Made by a program: the position numbers and the translations under genes. Shown here piece after piece: positions 35,241 to 45,790 of a stretch of DNA of 47,668 nt (position 1 is its first letter; the number at the start of each line of letters is the position of its first letter). The notes below the pieces were generated by a model. It did not search any database. It was not told where the DNA came from and saw only the letters and a program-made list of their open reading frames with translations. Where the stretch lies: assembly GCA_002699185.1 (NCBI GenBank), contig PABG01000071.1:1-47668 (forward strand), in the 5' to 3' direction. The DNA is from Gammaproteobacteria bacterium. GTDB lineage: Bacteria; Pseudomonadota; Gammaproteobacteria; Thiohalobacterales; Thiohalobacteraceae.

Positions 35241-36032
35241 TTGAACCCGCTGTTCTGGCTGATCTACCCGCTGACCGGCGCCCTGGCCGGCCTGCTGGCC
35301 GGGCTGTTCGGCCTGGGCGGCGGGCTGGTCATGGTGCCCGCGCTGCTGTGGATCTTTGATCTGCAGGGCTTTTCGACCTCCCACCTCATGCACCTGGCCG
35401 TGGGCACCTCCCTTGCCGCCATTGTCTTTACCGGCACGGCCTCGGCCCAGGCCCATCTGCGCCGCGGGGCCGTGGATATGCGCCTGGCCGGCTGGCTGAC
35501 GCTCGGTATCCTGCTCGGCGCCGCACTCGGCAGCGTTGTGGCCGGCCGGCTGGAGGGGGATACCCTGCGCGCCCTGTTCGGCGGCTTTCTCATCCTGGTG
35601 GCGATCAAGCTGGCGCTGGAACTGCAGCCCGGGGCGGTGGTGGCGGCGCCGCGGCCGCAGCTGCTGTTGCCGGCGGGGGCCGGCATCGGTGCCCTGTCGG
35701 TGCTGCTCGGGATCGGCGGCGGGACCCTCACGGTGCCTCTGCTGCTGTGGCTGGGGGCGGCCATGACCACGGCGGTGGGGACGGCGGCGGCCTGCGGCGT
35801 GCCCATCGCGCTGGCCGGTACGTTCGGCTTCGTGCTGATCGGCCGCGACACCGCCGGGCTGCCCCCGGCGAGTCTGGGCTATGTCTACTGGCCGGCGGTG
35901 CTGGGGCTGGTGCTGCTGAGTATCCCCGGGGCGCGCCTTGGCGCGGCCCTGGCACACCGCCTGCCCGCCCGCCGGCTGCGCCGGCTGTTCGCGCTGGTGC
36001 TGATCCTGGTCGGCGCGCACATGCTGATCTGA
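35241..36032 (+). CDS. TauE/SafE-family membrane exporter
   Basis: A 263-residue membrane protein with two similar halves, each with the glycine-rich motif of the family: GLFGLGGGLVMVPALLW near residues 22-38 and LLGIGGGTLTVPLLLW near 153-168. Such proteins move sulfite, sulfoacetate or other small organic anions. The start is TTG at 35241, since no ATG or GTG fits in frame near the N-terminus, and no good ribosome site is seen; translation may depend on coupling to the dehydrogenase just upstream. nirS follows 247 bases later with its own control region. Confidence 0.85.
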   Translation: MNPLFWLIYPLTGALAGLLAGLFGLGGGLVMVPALLWIFDLQGFSTSHLMHLAVGTSLAAIVFTGTASAQAHLRRGAVDMRLAGWLTLGILLGAALGSVVAGRLEGDTLRALFGGFLILVAIKLALELQPGAVVAAPRPQLLLPAGAGIGALSVLLGIGGGTLTVPLLLWLGAAMTTAVGTAAACGVPIALAGTFGFVLIGRDTAGLPPASLGYVYWPAVLGLVLLSIPGARLGAALAHRLPARRLRRLFALVLILVGAHMLI

Positions 36033-36143
36033 ACCTGCTTCCCTCTTCCCTGTCGCTTTCGCGCCGGCGTTCGCCGGCCTGTCCTTCATAACCGTATTTA
36101 AACATTCAAATTCATCGGATCCGTGTGATCCGGTCCGGTTTTA

Positions 36144-38013
<1,870 letters not shown>

Positions 38014-38069
38014 GACCGTCGGACGGGCGGCCCGCCGCCCGTCCCTCACTCCCGCTGTGGAGGACAACA

Positions 38070-38870
38070 ATGAAAGGCGAGGCAAAGGTTCATCTGGTGG
38101 GTGCGGGGCCCGGCGACCCGGATCTGCTCACGGTCAAGGCGCTGCGGCTGCTGCAGGCGGCCGACGTACTGGTCTATGACCGATTGGTTTCAAGAGAGAT
38201 TCTCAGGCTGGTGCCCGAGGGCGCGACCCGCGTGTGCGTGGGCAAGGCGCCGGGCAAGCACACCCTGCCGCAGGAGGAGATCAACCGCATCCTGGTCGAA
38301 CTGGCCGCTCCCGGGCGCTGCGTGGTACGGCTCAAGGGCGGTGATCCCTACGTGTTCGGCCGTGGCAGCGAGGAGGCGCTGCATCTGCTCGCGCACGGCA
38401 TCGGCTTCGAGGTGGTCCCGGGCGTGACCGCGGCCACCGCCGTCGCCGCCTACGCCGGCATCCCGCTCACCCATCGCGGCCTGGCCCGCGGCGTGCGTTT
38501 CGTCACCGGGCATTTCCGTGACGACGAGACGCTGGACTGGGACTGGGACAAGCTGGCCGAGGCCCAGACCACCCTGGTGTTCTACATGGGGCTGGGCCGG
38601 CTGGACGCCATCTGCGGCCACCTGGTGGAGGCGGGGATGCCCGCTGCAACCCCCGCGGCCGTGATCCAGCACGGCACCACCGTACGCCAGCGCCGGGTGC
38701 TGTCGGATCTCGCGCACCTGCCTGAAGACGTCCGCCAGGCCGGCCTGGCCTCGCCGGCGCTGATCGTCATCGGCACGGTGGTGGCGCTGGCCGAGACCCT
38801 GGACTGGTTCGGTACCCGGCCGGCCGATGCGACATCCGCCGACAGGCTCAGCCGCTATGCCAGCGCTTAG
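38070..38870 (+). CDS. nirE: NirE, uroporphyrinogen III C-methyltransferase
   Basis: A 266-residue SAM-dependent enzyme that methylates uroporphyrinogen III twice to precorrin-2, the branch point to siroheme, cobalamin and heme d1. The N-terminus VHLVGAGPGDPDLLTVKAL and the later LKGGDPYVFGRGSEE and GVTAATAVAAYAGIPLTHRG are diagnostic of SUMT enzymes. There is no CysG-type dehydrogenase domain. Its place directly after nirS marks it as NirE for heme d1. ATG at 38070 has GGAGG nine bases upstream. It overlaps nirC by 14 bases. Confidence 0.95.
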   Translation: MKGEAKVHLVGAGPGDPDLLTVKALRLLQAADVLVYDRLVSREILRLVPEGATRVCVGKAPGKHTLPQEEINRILVELAAPGRCVVRLKGGDPYVFGRGSEEALHLLAHGIGFEVVPGVTAATAVAAYAGIPLTHRGLARGVRFVTGHFRDDETLDWDWDKLAEAQTTLVFYMGLGRLDAICGHLVEAGMPAATPAAVIQHGTTVRQRRVLSDLAHLPEDVRQAGLASPALIVIGTVVALAETLDWFGTRPADATSADRLSRYASA

Positions 38871-39225
38871 ACGAATCGGGTCGCCATGCCGGCACCGGCA
38901 TGCCGGGAACCGGCACAGCGCCGGGCTGCCGGGGGTGTTCCTGCTGCTGGCCCTGGCCGCCGGCGCCCAGGCCGAACCCACGGCCGCGCGCCAGGCCGAA
39001 CTGCGCCACCTGCTGGAGCAGGACTGCGGCTCCTGCCACGGGCTGACGCTCAAGGGCGGGCTCGGTCCGGCGCTTACGCAACAGGCCATGCAGCGGCTGC
39101 CGCAGGAGATGTATGTGAACACCATACTCGACGGCCGCCCGGGCACCCCCATGCCGCCCTGGCGCGGCATCCTCACCGAAGACGAAGTGCGCTGGCTGGT
39201 GGAGGGGCTGCGATCGGGCTTTTGA
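38857..39225 (+). CDS. nirC: NirC, small c-type cytochrome
   Basis: A 122-residue periplasmic monoheme cytochrome (c55X type). Arginine-rich residues 1-20 and a hydrophobic core ending in AAGAQA near residue 39 form a signal peptide. The heme motif CGSCH is near residue 57, and the methionine ligand is likely in PGTPMPPW near residue 95. NirC is found in most heme d1 clusters; it is thought to donate electrons to NirS or take part in d1 formation. The ATG at 38857 overlaps the nirE 3' end. A short AT-rich stretch separates it from nirF. Confidence 0.88.
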   Translation: MPALRRIGSPCRHRHAGNRHSAGLPGVFLLLALAAGAQAEPTAARQAELRHLLEQDCGSCHGLTLKGGLGPALTQQAMQRLPQEMYVNTILDGRPGTPMPPWRGILTEDEVRWLVEGLRSGF

Positions 39226-39284
39226 TCAGACCGAACAGGAAAGACACAGAACACACAAACAAATAAATAATGCGGGATGACCGA

Positions 39285-40508
39285 ATGGATATCCAGGATA
39301 AAGCTAAACAGCCCGAAGCCGGTTCCCGGAATGACGGGACCCTGTGGTTCGTCGTTCTGCTGGGCCTGGTTCTCGCCATCAGCGGCTGCGCGACCCCCCA
39401 GCTGCGCGGCACCGGCGACCTGGGCCTGGTGATCGAGCGCGCCACCGGCTCGGTGCTGGTGGTGGATACCACTCAGCGCGCGAAGCTCGCACGCATCACC
39501 GGGCTTGGCGATCTCTCGCATGCCTCGGTGGTGTTCTCGCGCGATGCCCGCTACGCCTATGTCTTCGGCCGCGACGGCGGTCTGAGCAAGGTGGACATAC
39601 TGAAGGGTGAACTCGTCGCGCGCAGCGTCCAGGCCGGCAATGCCATCGGCGGGGCCATCTCCCAGGACGGGCGCTGGGTGGCGGTGTCCAACTACGAGCC
39701 GGGCGGCGTGCGCATCTTCGACGCCCGCACCCTGGAACTGGTGGCCGATATCCCGGCCGGGTACGGCAATGGCCGGCGCTCCAAGGTCATCGGCCTGGTC
39801 GACGCCCCCGGCCAGCGGTTCGTGTTCAGCCTGTACGAGGCCGGCCAGACCTGGGTGGTGGAGTTCGCCGACCCCGCCAGGCCCGTCATCCACAAATTCA
39901 CCGGCATCGGCCGCCTGCCCTACGACGCCCTGCTCACCCCCGACGGACGCTGGTACATCGCCGGCCTGTTCGGCGAGGACGGCATGGCGCTGCTGGACCT
40001 GTGGGACCTGGAGGCCGGCGTGCGCCGCATCCTGCACGACTACGGCAGGGGCGACGAGAAGCTGCCGGTGTACAAGATGCCGCACCTGGAAGGCTGGGCG
40101 GTGGCGGGCGATCTGGCCTTCGTGCCCGCCGTCGGACGCCACGCGGTGCTGGTCGTCGACATGAATACCTGGGAACAGGTCGACACCATCCCGGTGCACG
40201 GCCAGCCGGTGTTCGTCATGGCCCGCCCCGACGGACGTCAGGTCTGGGTCAACTTCGCCTATCCCGACAACGACCGCATCCAGGTCATCGATACCCGTGA
40301 GCGCGAAATCATCGACACCCTGCAGCCGGGCCCCGGGGTGCTGCACATGGAGTTCACCCCGCGCGGCAGCGAGGTCTGGGTGTCGGTGCGCGACGCCGAC
40401 GCCCTGGTGATCTACGACACGGAAAGCCGTAAGGAACGCACCCGTCTGGAGGCGGAGAAACCCAGCGGCATCTTCTTTACCGACCGCGCGCACAGGATCG
40501 GTCTGTGA
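39285..40508 (+). CDS. nirF: NirF, heme d1 biosynthesis lipoprotein
   Basis: A 407-residue protein related to the heme d1 propeller domain of NirS but without a heme c domain. The N-terminus has a hydrophobic segment ending in AISGC, a lipobox, so it is a periplasmic lipoprotein. Segments such as VFSRDARYAYVFGRDGGLSK, then LLTPDGRWYIAGLFGEDG and VWVNFAYPDNDRIQV show the repeating blades. NirF is needed to make the d1 precursor. The ATG at 39285 has GGGA seven bases upstream; another ATG at 39270 has no ribosome site. nirD begins eight bases after it. Confidence 0.93.
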   Translation: MDIQDKAKQPEAGSRNDGTLWFVVLLGLVLAISGCATPQLRGTGDLGLVIERATGSVLVVDTTQRAKLARITGLGDLSHASVVFSRDARYAYVFGRDGGLSKVDILKGELVARSVQAGNAIGGAISQDGRWVAVSNYEPGGVRIFDARTLELVADIPAGYGNGRRSKVIGLVDAPGQRFVFSLYEAGQTWVVEFADPARPVIHKFTGIGRLPYDALLTPDGRWYIAGLFGEDGMALLDLWDLEAGVRRILHDYGRGDEKLPVYKMPHLEGWAVAGDLAFVPAVGRHAVLVVDMNTWEQVDTIPVHGQPVFVMARPDGRQVWVNFAYPDNDRIQVIDTREREIIDTLQPGPGVLHMEFTPRGSEVWVSVRDADALVIYDTESRKERTRLEAEKPSGIFFTDRAHRIGL

Positions 40509-40516
40509 GGTGGACC

Positions 40517-41005
40517 ATGAGCGAATCGACCGGACAGTACACTGAACTGGAGCAGCGGCTGCTGAACGATTTTCAGCAGGACCTGCCGCTGTCGCCCACC
40601 CCCTACGCCGACATGGCCGCGCGCCTGGGCGTGGACGAGCAGACCGTGCTGGAGACGCTGGCCGGACTGCAGGCATGCGGCGCGGTCAGCCGGGTCGGCC
40701 CGGTGTTCCGGCCCAACAGCATCGGCGTGAGCACCCTGGCCGCCCTGGCCGTGCCGCCGCCTGCCCTGGAACGGGTGGCCGCCTGGGTGAATGCGCTGCC
40801 GCAGGTCAATCACAACTACGAGCGCGAGCATGAGTTCAACCTCTGGTTCGTGGTCACGGCCGCCGACCGTGACGAACTGGACGCCGTACTCGACCAGATC
40901 GAGGCCTGGAGCGGCTGCCCGGTGCTGGACCTGCCCATGCTGGAGGATTACTTCATCGACCTGGGCTTCGACCTGAACTTCGCTCCACAGGGGAGGCGGC
41001 AATGA
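40517..41005 (+). CDS. nirD: NirD, siroheme decarboxylase subunit
   Basis: A 162-residue Lrp/AsnC-family protein with a winged-helix N-terminus (YADMAARLGVDEQTVLETLAGL) and a C-terminal ligand domain with NHNYEREHEFNLWFVV near residues 98-113. In heme d1 synthesis NirD and its relatives remove the acetate side-chain carboxyls of 12,18-positions of siroheme. ATG at 40517 follows GAGG. It overlaps nirL by four bases, first of four related genes in a row. Confidence 0.93.
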   Translation: MSESTGQYTELEQRLLNDFQQDLPLSPTPYADMAARLGVDEQTVLETLAGLQACGAVSRVGPVFRPNSIGVSTLAALAVPPPALERVAAWVNALPQVNHNYEREHEFNLWFVVTAADRDELDAVLDQIEAWSGCPVLDLPMLEDYFIDLGFDLNFAPQGRRQ

Positions 41006-41544
41006 AGATGCATCCGCTCAAACTGGATGATCGCGACCGGGCCCTGGTGGCCCTGATCCAGAAAGGCCTGCCGCTGGTCCCGCGCCCCTATGCCGAACTC
41101 GGGCGCCGCATCGGCATGGCCGAGGACGAGGTCATGCAGCGAATGGACAAACTGCGCCTGTCCGGCGCCATCAAGCGCTTCGGCGTGATCGTGCGTCACC
41201 GCGAACTGGGCTACCGCGCCAATGCCATGGTGGTGTGGGATGTGCCGGAGGCGGAGATTGCCGAACTGGGCAACTGTCTGGCCCGCTACCCCTTCATCAC
41301 CCTGTGTTACCGCCGGCCGCGGCGCCTGCCGCACTGGCCCTACAATCTGTTCACCATGATTCACGGCCAGTCGCGCGCGGCCGTGTGCGGCAAGCTGGCC
41401 CAGGTGATCGGTGAATGCGGCCTGGATGACATCCCGCACGAGATCCTGTTCAGCCGCCGCCGCTTCAAACAGTGCGGGGCGCGCTACTGCACGGCGGGCG
41501 AGACGGTGGAACCCGCCCGTACGCACGAGGAGGCCACGGCATGA
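41002..41544 (+). CDS. nirL: NirL, siroheme decarboxylase subunit
   Basis: A 180-residue member of the same family, of the second kind: the C-terminal domain has LCYRRPRRLPHWPYNLFTMIHG near residues 98-119 with HEILFSRRRFKQCG after it. The arginine- and histidine-rich segment is thought to hold the substrate. The N-terminal helix-turn-helix is kept, but a role in DNA binding is not expected. Its stop overlaps the nirG start as ATGA. Placed by order as NirL. Confidence 0.9.
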   Translation: MKMHPLKLDDRDRALVALIQKGLPLVPRPYAELGRRIGMAEDEVMQRMDKLRLSGAIKRFGVIVRHRELGYRANAMVVWDVPEAEIAELGNCLARYPFITLCYRRPRRLPHWPYNLFTMIHGQSRAAVCGKLAQVIGECGLDDIPHEILFSRRRFKQCGARYCTAGETVEPARTHEEATA

Positions 41545-42005
41545 CTGCCGCCATGCAGGAACTGAGTGCGCTGGACCGGTCCATCATCAACCGGCTGCAG
41601 GACGGCATCCCGGTATGCGCGGCCCCCTACGCCGAACTGGCTGCCGAGCTCGGCACCGACGAGACCACGCTGCTCCAGCGGCTCCGGGCGCTGAAAGGTG
41701 CCGGTTACCTGAGCCGCATCGGTCCCATGTACAACGTCGAGCGCATGGGCGGGGCCTTCACCCTGGCCGCCCTGCGGGTGCCGGAGGCCCGCTTCGACGA
41801 GGTTGCCGGCATCGTCAATGCCTTCCCGGAGGTGGCACACAACTACCGGCGCGACCATGCCTTCAACATGTGGTTCGTGGTCGCCGTGGCGGATGCCGAG
41901 GCAATGGATTCGGTCTTGAGCCGCATCAAGGCGGCGACGGGCCTGGAGGTCTACAACTTTCCCAAACAGGAAGAGTTCTATCTGAGGCTGAAATTCGATG
42001 TCTGA
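41541..42005 (+). CDS. nirG: NirG, siroheme decarboxylase subunit
   Basis: A 154-residue paralogue closest to NirD: the C-terminal domain has HNYRRDHAFNMWFVVAVAD near residue 95, and ends with FYLRLKFDV as NirD ends with FDLNF. The ATG at 41541 overlaps the nirL stop; a longer open frame upstream is only the shadow of nirL. It overlaps nirH by eight bases. Order and sequence class support the NirG call. Confidence 0.9.
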   Translation: MTAAMQELSALDRSIINRLQDGIPVCAAPYAELAAELGTDETTLLQRLRALKGAGYLSRIGPMYNVERMGGAFTLAALRVPEARFDEVAGIVNAFPEVAHNYRRDHAFNMWFVVAVADAEAMDSVLSRIKAATGLEVYNFPKQEEFYLRLKFDV

Positions 42006-42510
42006 AGCACTGGCCACCGCAACTCCACTGGACGGCGAAGCGCTCGAGCAGCGCCTGATCGAGTTGACCCAGCAGGGTCTGCCGCTGGTGCCGCATCCCT
42101 ATCACCAGCTGGCCGGGCAGCTGGGTGTGAGCTCGGAGGCGGTGATGGCCGCCTTCCGCGCCATGCAGGCACGCGGTGTGGTGCGCCGCATCGCCGCCGT
42201 GCCCAATCATTACCGTCTGGGTTTTCGCGGCAACGGCATGTCGGTGTGGGACATCCCCGATGAAGCCGTGCGCGAGGCCGGCCGTGAGGTCGGTGCCCTC
42301 GACTGTGTCAGCCACTGCTATATCCGCCCGCGCGCACTGCCCGACTGGCCCTACAACCTGTTCGCCATGGTGCACGGCCGCGACCGCGATGCCGTGCATG
42401 AGCAGGTGGCGGCCATTGCGCAGATACTGGGCGGGCGGGTGCGCAGTCATGATGTCCTGTTCAGCACCGAGGTGCTGAAGAAGAGCGGCTTCCGGAGTGC
42501 GGCGACTTGA
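41998..42510 (+). CDS. nirH: NirH, siroheme decarboxylase subunit
   Basis: A 170-residue paralogue closest to NirL, with SHCYIRPRALPDWPYNLFAMVHG near residues 103-125 and HDVLFSTEVLKKSG near the end. Together NirD, L, G and H form the siroheme decarboxylase that makes 12,18-didecarboxysiroheme. The ATG at 41998 overlaps the nirG stop. The run of overlapping genes ends here; a family C repeat fills the gap to nirJ. Confidence 0.9.
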   Translation: MSEALATATPLDGEALEQRLIELTQQGLPLVPHPYHQLAGQLGVSSEAVMAAFRAMQARGVVRRIAAVPNHYRLGFRGNGMSVWDIPDEAVREAGREVGALDCVSHCYIRPRALPDWPYNLFAMVHGRDRDAVHEQVAAIAQILGGRVRSHDVLFSTEVLKKSGFRSAAT

Positions 42511-42640
42511 ACGCAGTGAACGCAAAGGCGCAGAGGCGCAAAGGAATGAATTTTTATTATTGCCATCTCTGTGACTCCGTACCCGAAGGGCATAAACGTC
42601 TTGGCGAGCTCTGCGTTAATGGTATTCAGCTCAATAGGTG
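42511..42640. repeat. family C repeat between nirH and nirJ
   Basis: GAACGCAAAGGCGCAGAGGCGCAAAGG at about 42518-42543 is answered by GGCGAGCTCTGCGTT at about 42603. The arms are imperfect and a stretch of T-rich sequence lies between. It splits an otherwise tight run of nir genes. Confidence 0.65.
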
Positions 42641-42646
42641 AATGAA

Positions 42647-43903
42647 ATGTTCAGAATCACACGCTATCTGCAGGCCCTGAAAGACCCCAGGCCCTTCCGC
42701 CCGACCGGCGATCCGTCCGGCCCGGTGGTGATCTGGAACCTGATCCGGCGCTGCAACCTGGCGTGCAAGCACTGCTACTCCATCTCCGCGGACACCGACT
42801 TCCCCGGCGAGTTGGATACGCAGCAGGTCTACAGCGTGATGGATGACCTGCGGGCCTACGGCGTGCCGGTGCTGATCCTGTCCGGCGGCGAGCCGCTGCT
42901 GCGGCCGGACATCTTCGATATCTCCAGGCGCGCCAAGGCCATGGGCTTCTATGTGGGCCTGTCCACCAACGGCACCCTGATCGACGAGAACATGATCGGG
43001 CCGATCCGTGAGGTCGGCTATGACTATGTCGGCATCAGCCTGGACGGGATCGGCGAGACCCACGATTATTTCCGGCGCAAGCAGGGCGCCTTCGCCGAGG
43101 CGCTGCGCGGTATCCGCCTGTGCCGCGAGGCCGGCATCAAGGTCGGCATGCGCATGACGCTCACCCGCGACAATGCCCATCAGCTGCCCGAGGTGGTGCG
43201 GCTGATGGAAACCGAGGGGGTGGAGAAATTCTATCTCTCGCACCTCAACTACGGCGGCCGCGGTAACCGCAACCGCAAGGACGACGCCCATCACCGCATG
43301 ACGCGCGAGGCCATGGACTATCTGTTCGACACCTGCTGGGATTACATCGAGGCCGGCACGCCGCGCGAGTTCGTCACCGGCAACAACGACGCCGATGGCG
43401 CCTGGTTGCTGCGCTGGGTGCAGCGCCGCTTCCCGGAACAGGCCGGGTATATCGAGCAGCTGCTGCGCGACTGGGGCGGCAATGCCTCCGGGCGCTGGAT
43501 CGCCAACATCGACAACCTGGGCGAGGTGCACCCCGACACCTTCTGGTGGGATTATCCGCTGGGCAACGTCAGGCAGCGGCCCTTCTCCGCCATCTGGGAG
43601 GATACCTCCGATCCCCTGATGGCCGGGCTGAAGCAGAAGGAGCGTCCACTCGAAGGTCGCTGCGCCGAATGCCGTTACCGCGGCATCTGCGGCGGCAACA
43701 CCCGGGTGCGTGCCTGGCAGCTGACCGGCAATCCCTGGGCCGAAGATCCGGCCTGCTACCTGGATGACGACGAGATCGGGGTGGCCGGCGGCGAACGGCT
43801 GGCGGTGACGCCCTATAAACGTTCAACGCAGAGACGCAGGGACGCGGAGGTCGCGAAGGAATACCGGAAGGGAAAGGTGTTCATTCCAGTCGAGCCGGTG
43901 TGA
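42647..43903 (+). CDS. nirJ: NirJ, radical SAM enzyme of heme d1 synthesis
   Basis: A 418-residue radical SAM enzyme. The 4Fe-4S cysteines are in NLIRRCNLACKHCYS near residues 32-46 (CxxxCxxC). ILSGGEPLLRPDIF and LSTNGTLID follow. A second cluster is likely held by CAECRYRGICGG near residue 345. NirJ replaces the propionate groups of didecarboxysiroheme by oxo groups. ATG at 42647 has AGG eight bases upstream; the GTG at 42638 is less likely. The last 30 or so residues (STQRRRDAEVAKE and beyond) are encoded by a family C repeat and are probably not conserved. Confidence 0.93.
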   Translation: MFRITRYLQALKDPRPFRPTGDPSGPVVIWNLIRRCNLACKHCYSISADTDFPGELDTQQVYSVMDDLRAYGVPVLILSGGEPLLRPDIFDISRRAKAMGFYVGLSTNGTLIDENMIGPIREVGYDYVGISLDGIGETHDYFRRKQGAFAEALRGIRLCREAGIKVGMRMTLTRDNAHQLPEVVRLMETEGVEKFYLSHLNYGGRGNRNRKDDAHHRMTREAMDYLFDTCWDYIEAGTPREFVTGNNDADGAWLLRWVQRRFPEQAGYIEQLLRDWGGNASGRWIANIDNLGEVHPDTFWWDYPLGNVRQRPFSAIWEDTSDPLMAGLKQKERPLEGRCAECRYRGICGGNTRVRAWQLTGNPWAEDPACYLDDDEIGVAGGERLAVTPYKRSTQRRRDAEVAKEYRKGKVFIPVEPV

Positions 43904-43962
43904 CCAAAACGTGCCGGAAACGGACCATCTGAGAACGGCGCCTGCATAAGCAAAACAAGTTC

Positions 43963-44103
43963 CGTCATTGCGATGCCCAGACCCGGAGGGTGGGGTACCC
44001 ATAATGAAGCCCGAAGGGGTTCTGTGGGAGAAGCGTGGCAATCTCATGCTGTGGCAGCATGCGGTTGGAGATTGCCACGTCACTTCGTTCCTCGCAATGA
44101 CGA
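43963..44103. repeat. family A repeat with an insert, before nirN
   Basis: CGTCATTGCGATG at the left and CTCGCAATGACG at the right are the outer arms, GTGGCAATCTC and GAGATTGCCAC the inner ones. Compared with other copies the left half carries about 45 extra bases between the outer and inner arms. Confidence 0.7.
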
Positions 44104-44168
44104 CCAAGGCGGTACCATTTGGCCATGTAGTCCTTATTGCGACCTTACGAGGTTTATGGATTGCTGAA

Positions 44169-45752
44169 ATGAATTTCATCCGTATTCATCCGTGCTCATC
44201 CGTGGCCGGAATCCTCGGCAGTATCCTCCTGCTGACCGGCTTCATTCCCCAGGCGTACGCCGAAGAGATCACCGCGCCGGAGCTGTACCGCCAGCACTGC
44301 GCCGAGTGCCACGGCGACAACCGCCTCGGCGGCATGGGGCCGGCACTGCTGCCGGATGTGATGCGGCGGCTCGAGCCGGAGCAGGCGGTTGGGGTGATTG
44401 CAGAAGGGCGGCCGGCTACCCAGATGCCGGCCTATGGTGACAAGCTATCAAAGGCCGAAATCCAGTCGCTGGTCGACTACGTGTTCACGCCGCCGGTGAC
44501 CATGCCGGCGTGGAGTGAGTCGGACATCGAGGCCACGCACCGGTTGCTGGTCCCACGGGACTCCCTCCCGGTCGCGCCGGTCCATGAGGCCGATCCGCTC
44601 AACATGTTCGTGGTGGTGGAGCTGGGCGATCATCACGCCAGCATCCTCGACGGCGACAGCTTCGAGGTACTGAAGCGCGTGCCCACCCGCTATGCCCTGC
44701 ACGGCGGGCCCAAGTATTCACCGGACGGCCGCTTCGTCTATTTCGCCTCGCGCAACGGCTGGATTGCCAAGTTCGACATGTACAGCCTGCAGTACGTGGC
44801 CGAGGTGAGGGCCGGCATCAATACCCGCAACCTGGCGGTCTCGGCCGACGGCCGCTATGTGATGGTGGCCAATTATCTGCCCAACAGCCTGGTGCTGCTG
44901 GACGCGCGGGATCTGCGGCTGTTGCGGGTCTTCGAGGTGGCCGATGATCACGGCAACGGCTCGCGGGTGAGCGCTGTCTACGACGCCCCGCCGCGGCAGA
45001 GCTTCATCGCCGCGCTCAAGGATATCCCCGAGGTCTGGGAGATCCGCTATGCCGACAATCCACTGCCGGTGTACAAGGGCCTGATGCACGATTATCGCAT
45101 GGAGGAGGGCGTGGTCGACCGCGGCCCCTTCCCGGTGCGGCGGATCAAGCTGGACGATTACCTCGATGATTTCTTCTTCGACCAGAGCTATACCCACCTG
45201 ATCGGCGCGGCCCGCAACGCCAGCAACGGCCAGGTGGTGCACCTCGATGTGGGCAGAAAGATCGCCGAGCTGGAACTGGACGGCCTGCCGCATCTGGGCT
45301 CAGGCATCACCTGGGAACATGAGGGCCGCCCCGTGCTGGCCACGCCGCATCTGAAAAAAGGCGAGGTCAGCATCATCGATATGCAGGACTGGAAGACCAT
45401 CAAACGGATCAGGACCGAAGGCCCCGGTTTCTTCATGCGCAGCCACGAGAACACGCCCTACGCCTGGGTGGATGTCTTCTTCGGTCCGAACCGCGACAAG
45501 GTCCATATCATCGACAAGCGGACGCTGGAGATCGTGAAGACGCTGCAGCCCGTGCCCGGCAGGACCGCCGCGCACGTCGAGTTCGACCGCAGCGGCGAGC
45601 ATGCGCTGCTCAGCATCTGGGATATGGAGGGCGCGGTGATCGTCTACGACGCCGCGACTTTCGAGGAAGTGAAGCGGCTGCCGATGGTCAAGCCCTCGGG
45701 CAAGTACAACGTTCACAACAAGATCACCCGGTCGGCAGGGACCAGTCATTGA
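44169..45752 (+). CDS. nirN: NirN, dihydro-heme d1 dehydrogenase
   Basis: A 527-residue periplasmic protein with a cytochrome c domain and a NirS-like propeller. The signal peptide ends near QAYAEE (residue 32); the heme c motif CAECH is near residue 43. NirN introduces the acrylate double bond in the last step of heme d1 synthesis and helps hand it to NirS. The propeller has ALHGGPKYSPDGRFVYFASR near residue 178 and ends with PSGKYNVHNK, close to the NirS ending. A longer open frame begins at 43968 but reads through a repeat; ATG 44169 gives a normal signal peptide. No strong ribosome site is seen. Confidence 0.93.
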   Translation: MNFIRIHPCSSVAGILGSILLLTGFIPQAYAEEITAPELYRQHCAECHGDNRLGGMGPALLPDVMRRLEPEQAVGVIAEGRPATQMPAYGDKLSKAEIQSLVDYVFTPPVTMPAWSESDIEATHRLLVPRDSLPVAPVHEADPLNMFVVVELGDHHASILDGDSFEVLKRVPTRYALHGGPKYSPDGRFVYFASRNGWIAKFDMYSLQYVAEVRAGINTRNLAVSADGRYVMVANYLPNSLVLLDARDLRLLRVFEVADDHGNGSRVSAVYDAPPRQSFIAALKDIPEVWEIRYADNPLPVYKGLMHDYRMEEGVVDRGPFPVRRIKLDDYLDDFFFDQSYTHLIGAARNASNGQVVHLDVGRKIAELELDGLPHLGSGITWEHEGRPVLATPHLKKGEVSIIDMQDWKTIKRIRTEGPGFFMRSHENTPYAWVDVFFGPNRDKVHIIDKRTLEIVKTLQPVPGRTAAHVEFDRSGEHALLSIWDMEGAVIVYDAATFEEVKRLPMVKPSGKYNVHNKITRSAGTSH

Positions 45753-45768
45753 GTGCGGGTAACGGTTT

Positions 45769-45790
45769 CCGGTGGCAGCGCCGGTTTTTT
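45769..45790 (+). terminator. terminator after nirN
   Basis: CCGGTG (45769-45774) pairs with CGCCGG (45779-45784, one G-T pair) across GCAG and is followed by TTTTTT. It lies at the end of the nir genes, where they meet the convergent regulator gene. Confidence 0.75.

Noticed and set aside
38190-40676. 828-codon minus-strand open frame
   Set aside because: It runs opposite nirE, nirC and nirF, all of which are recognisable; its composition is that of a shadow frame.
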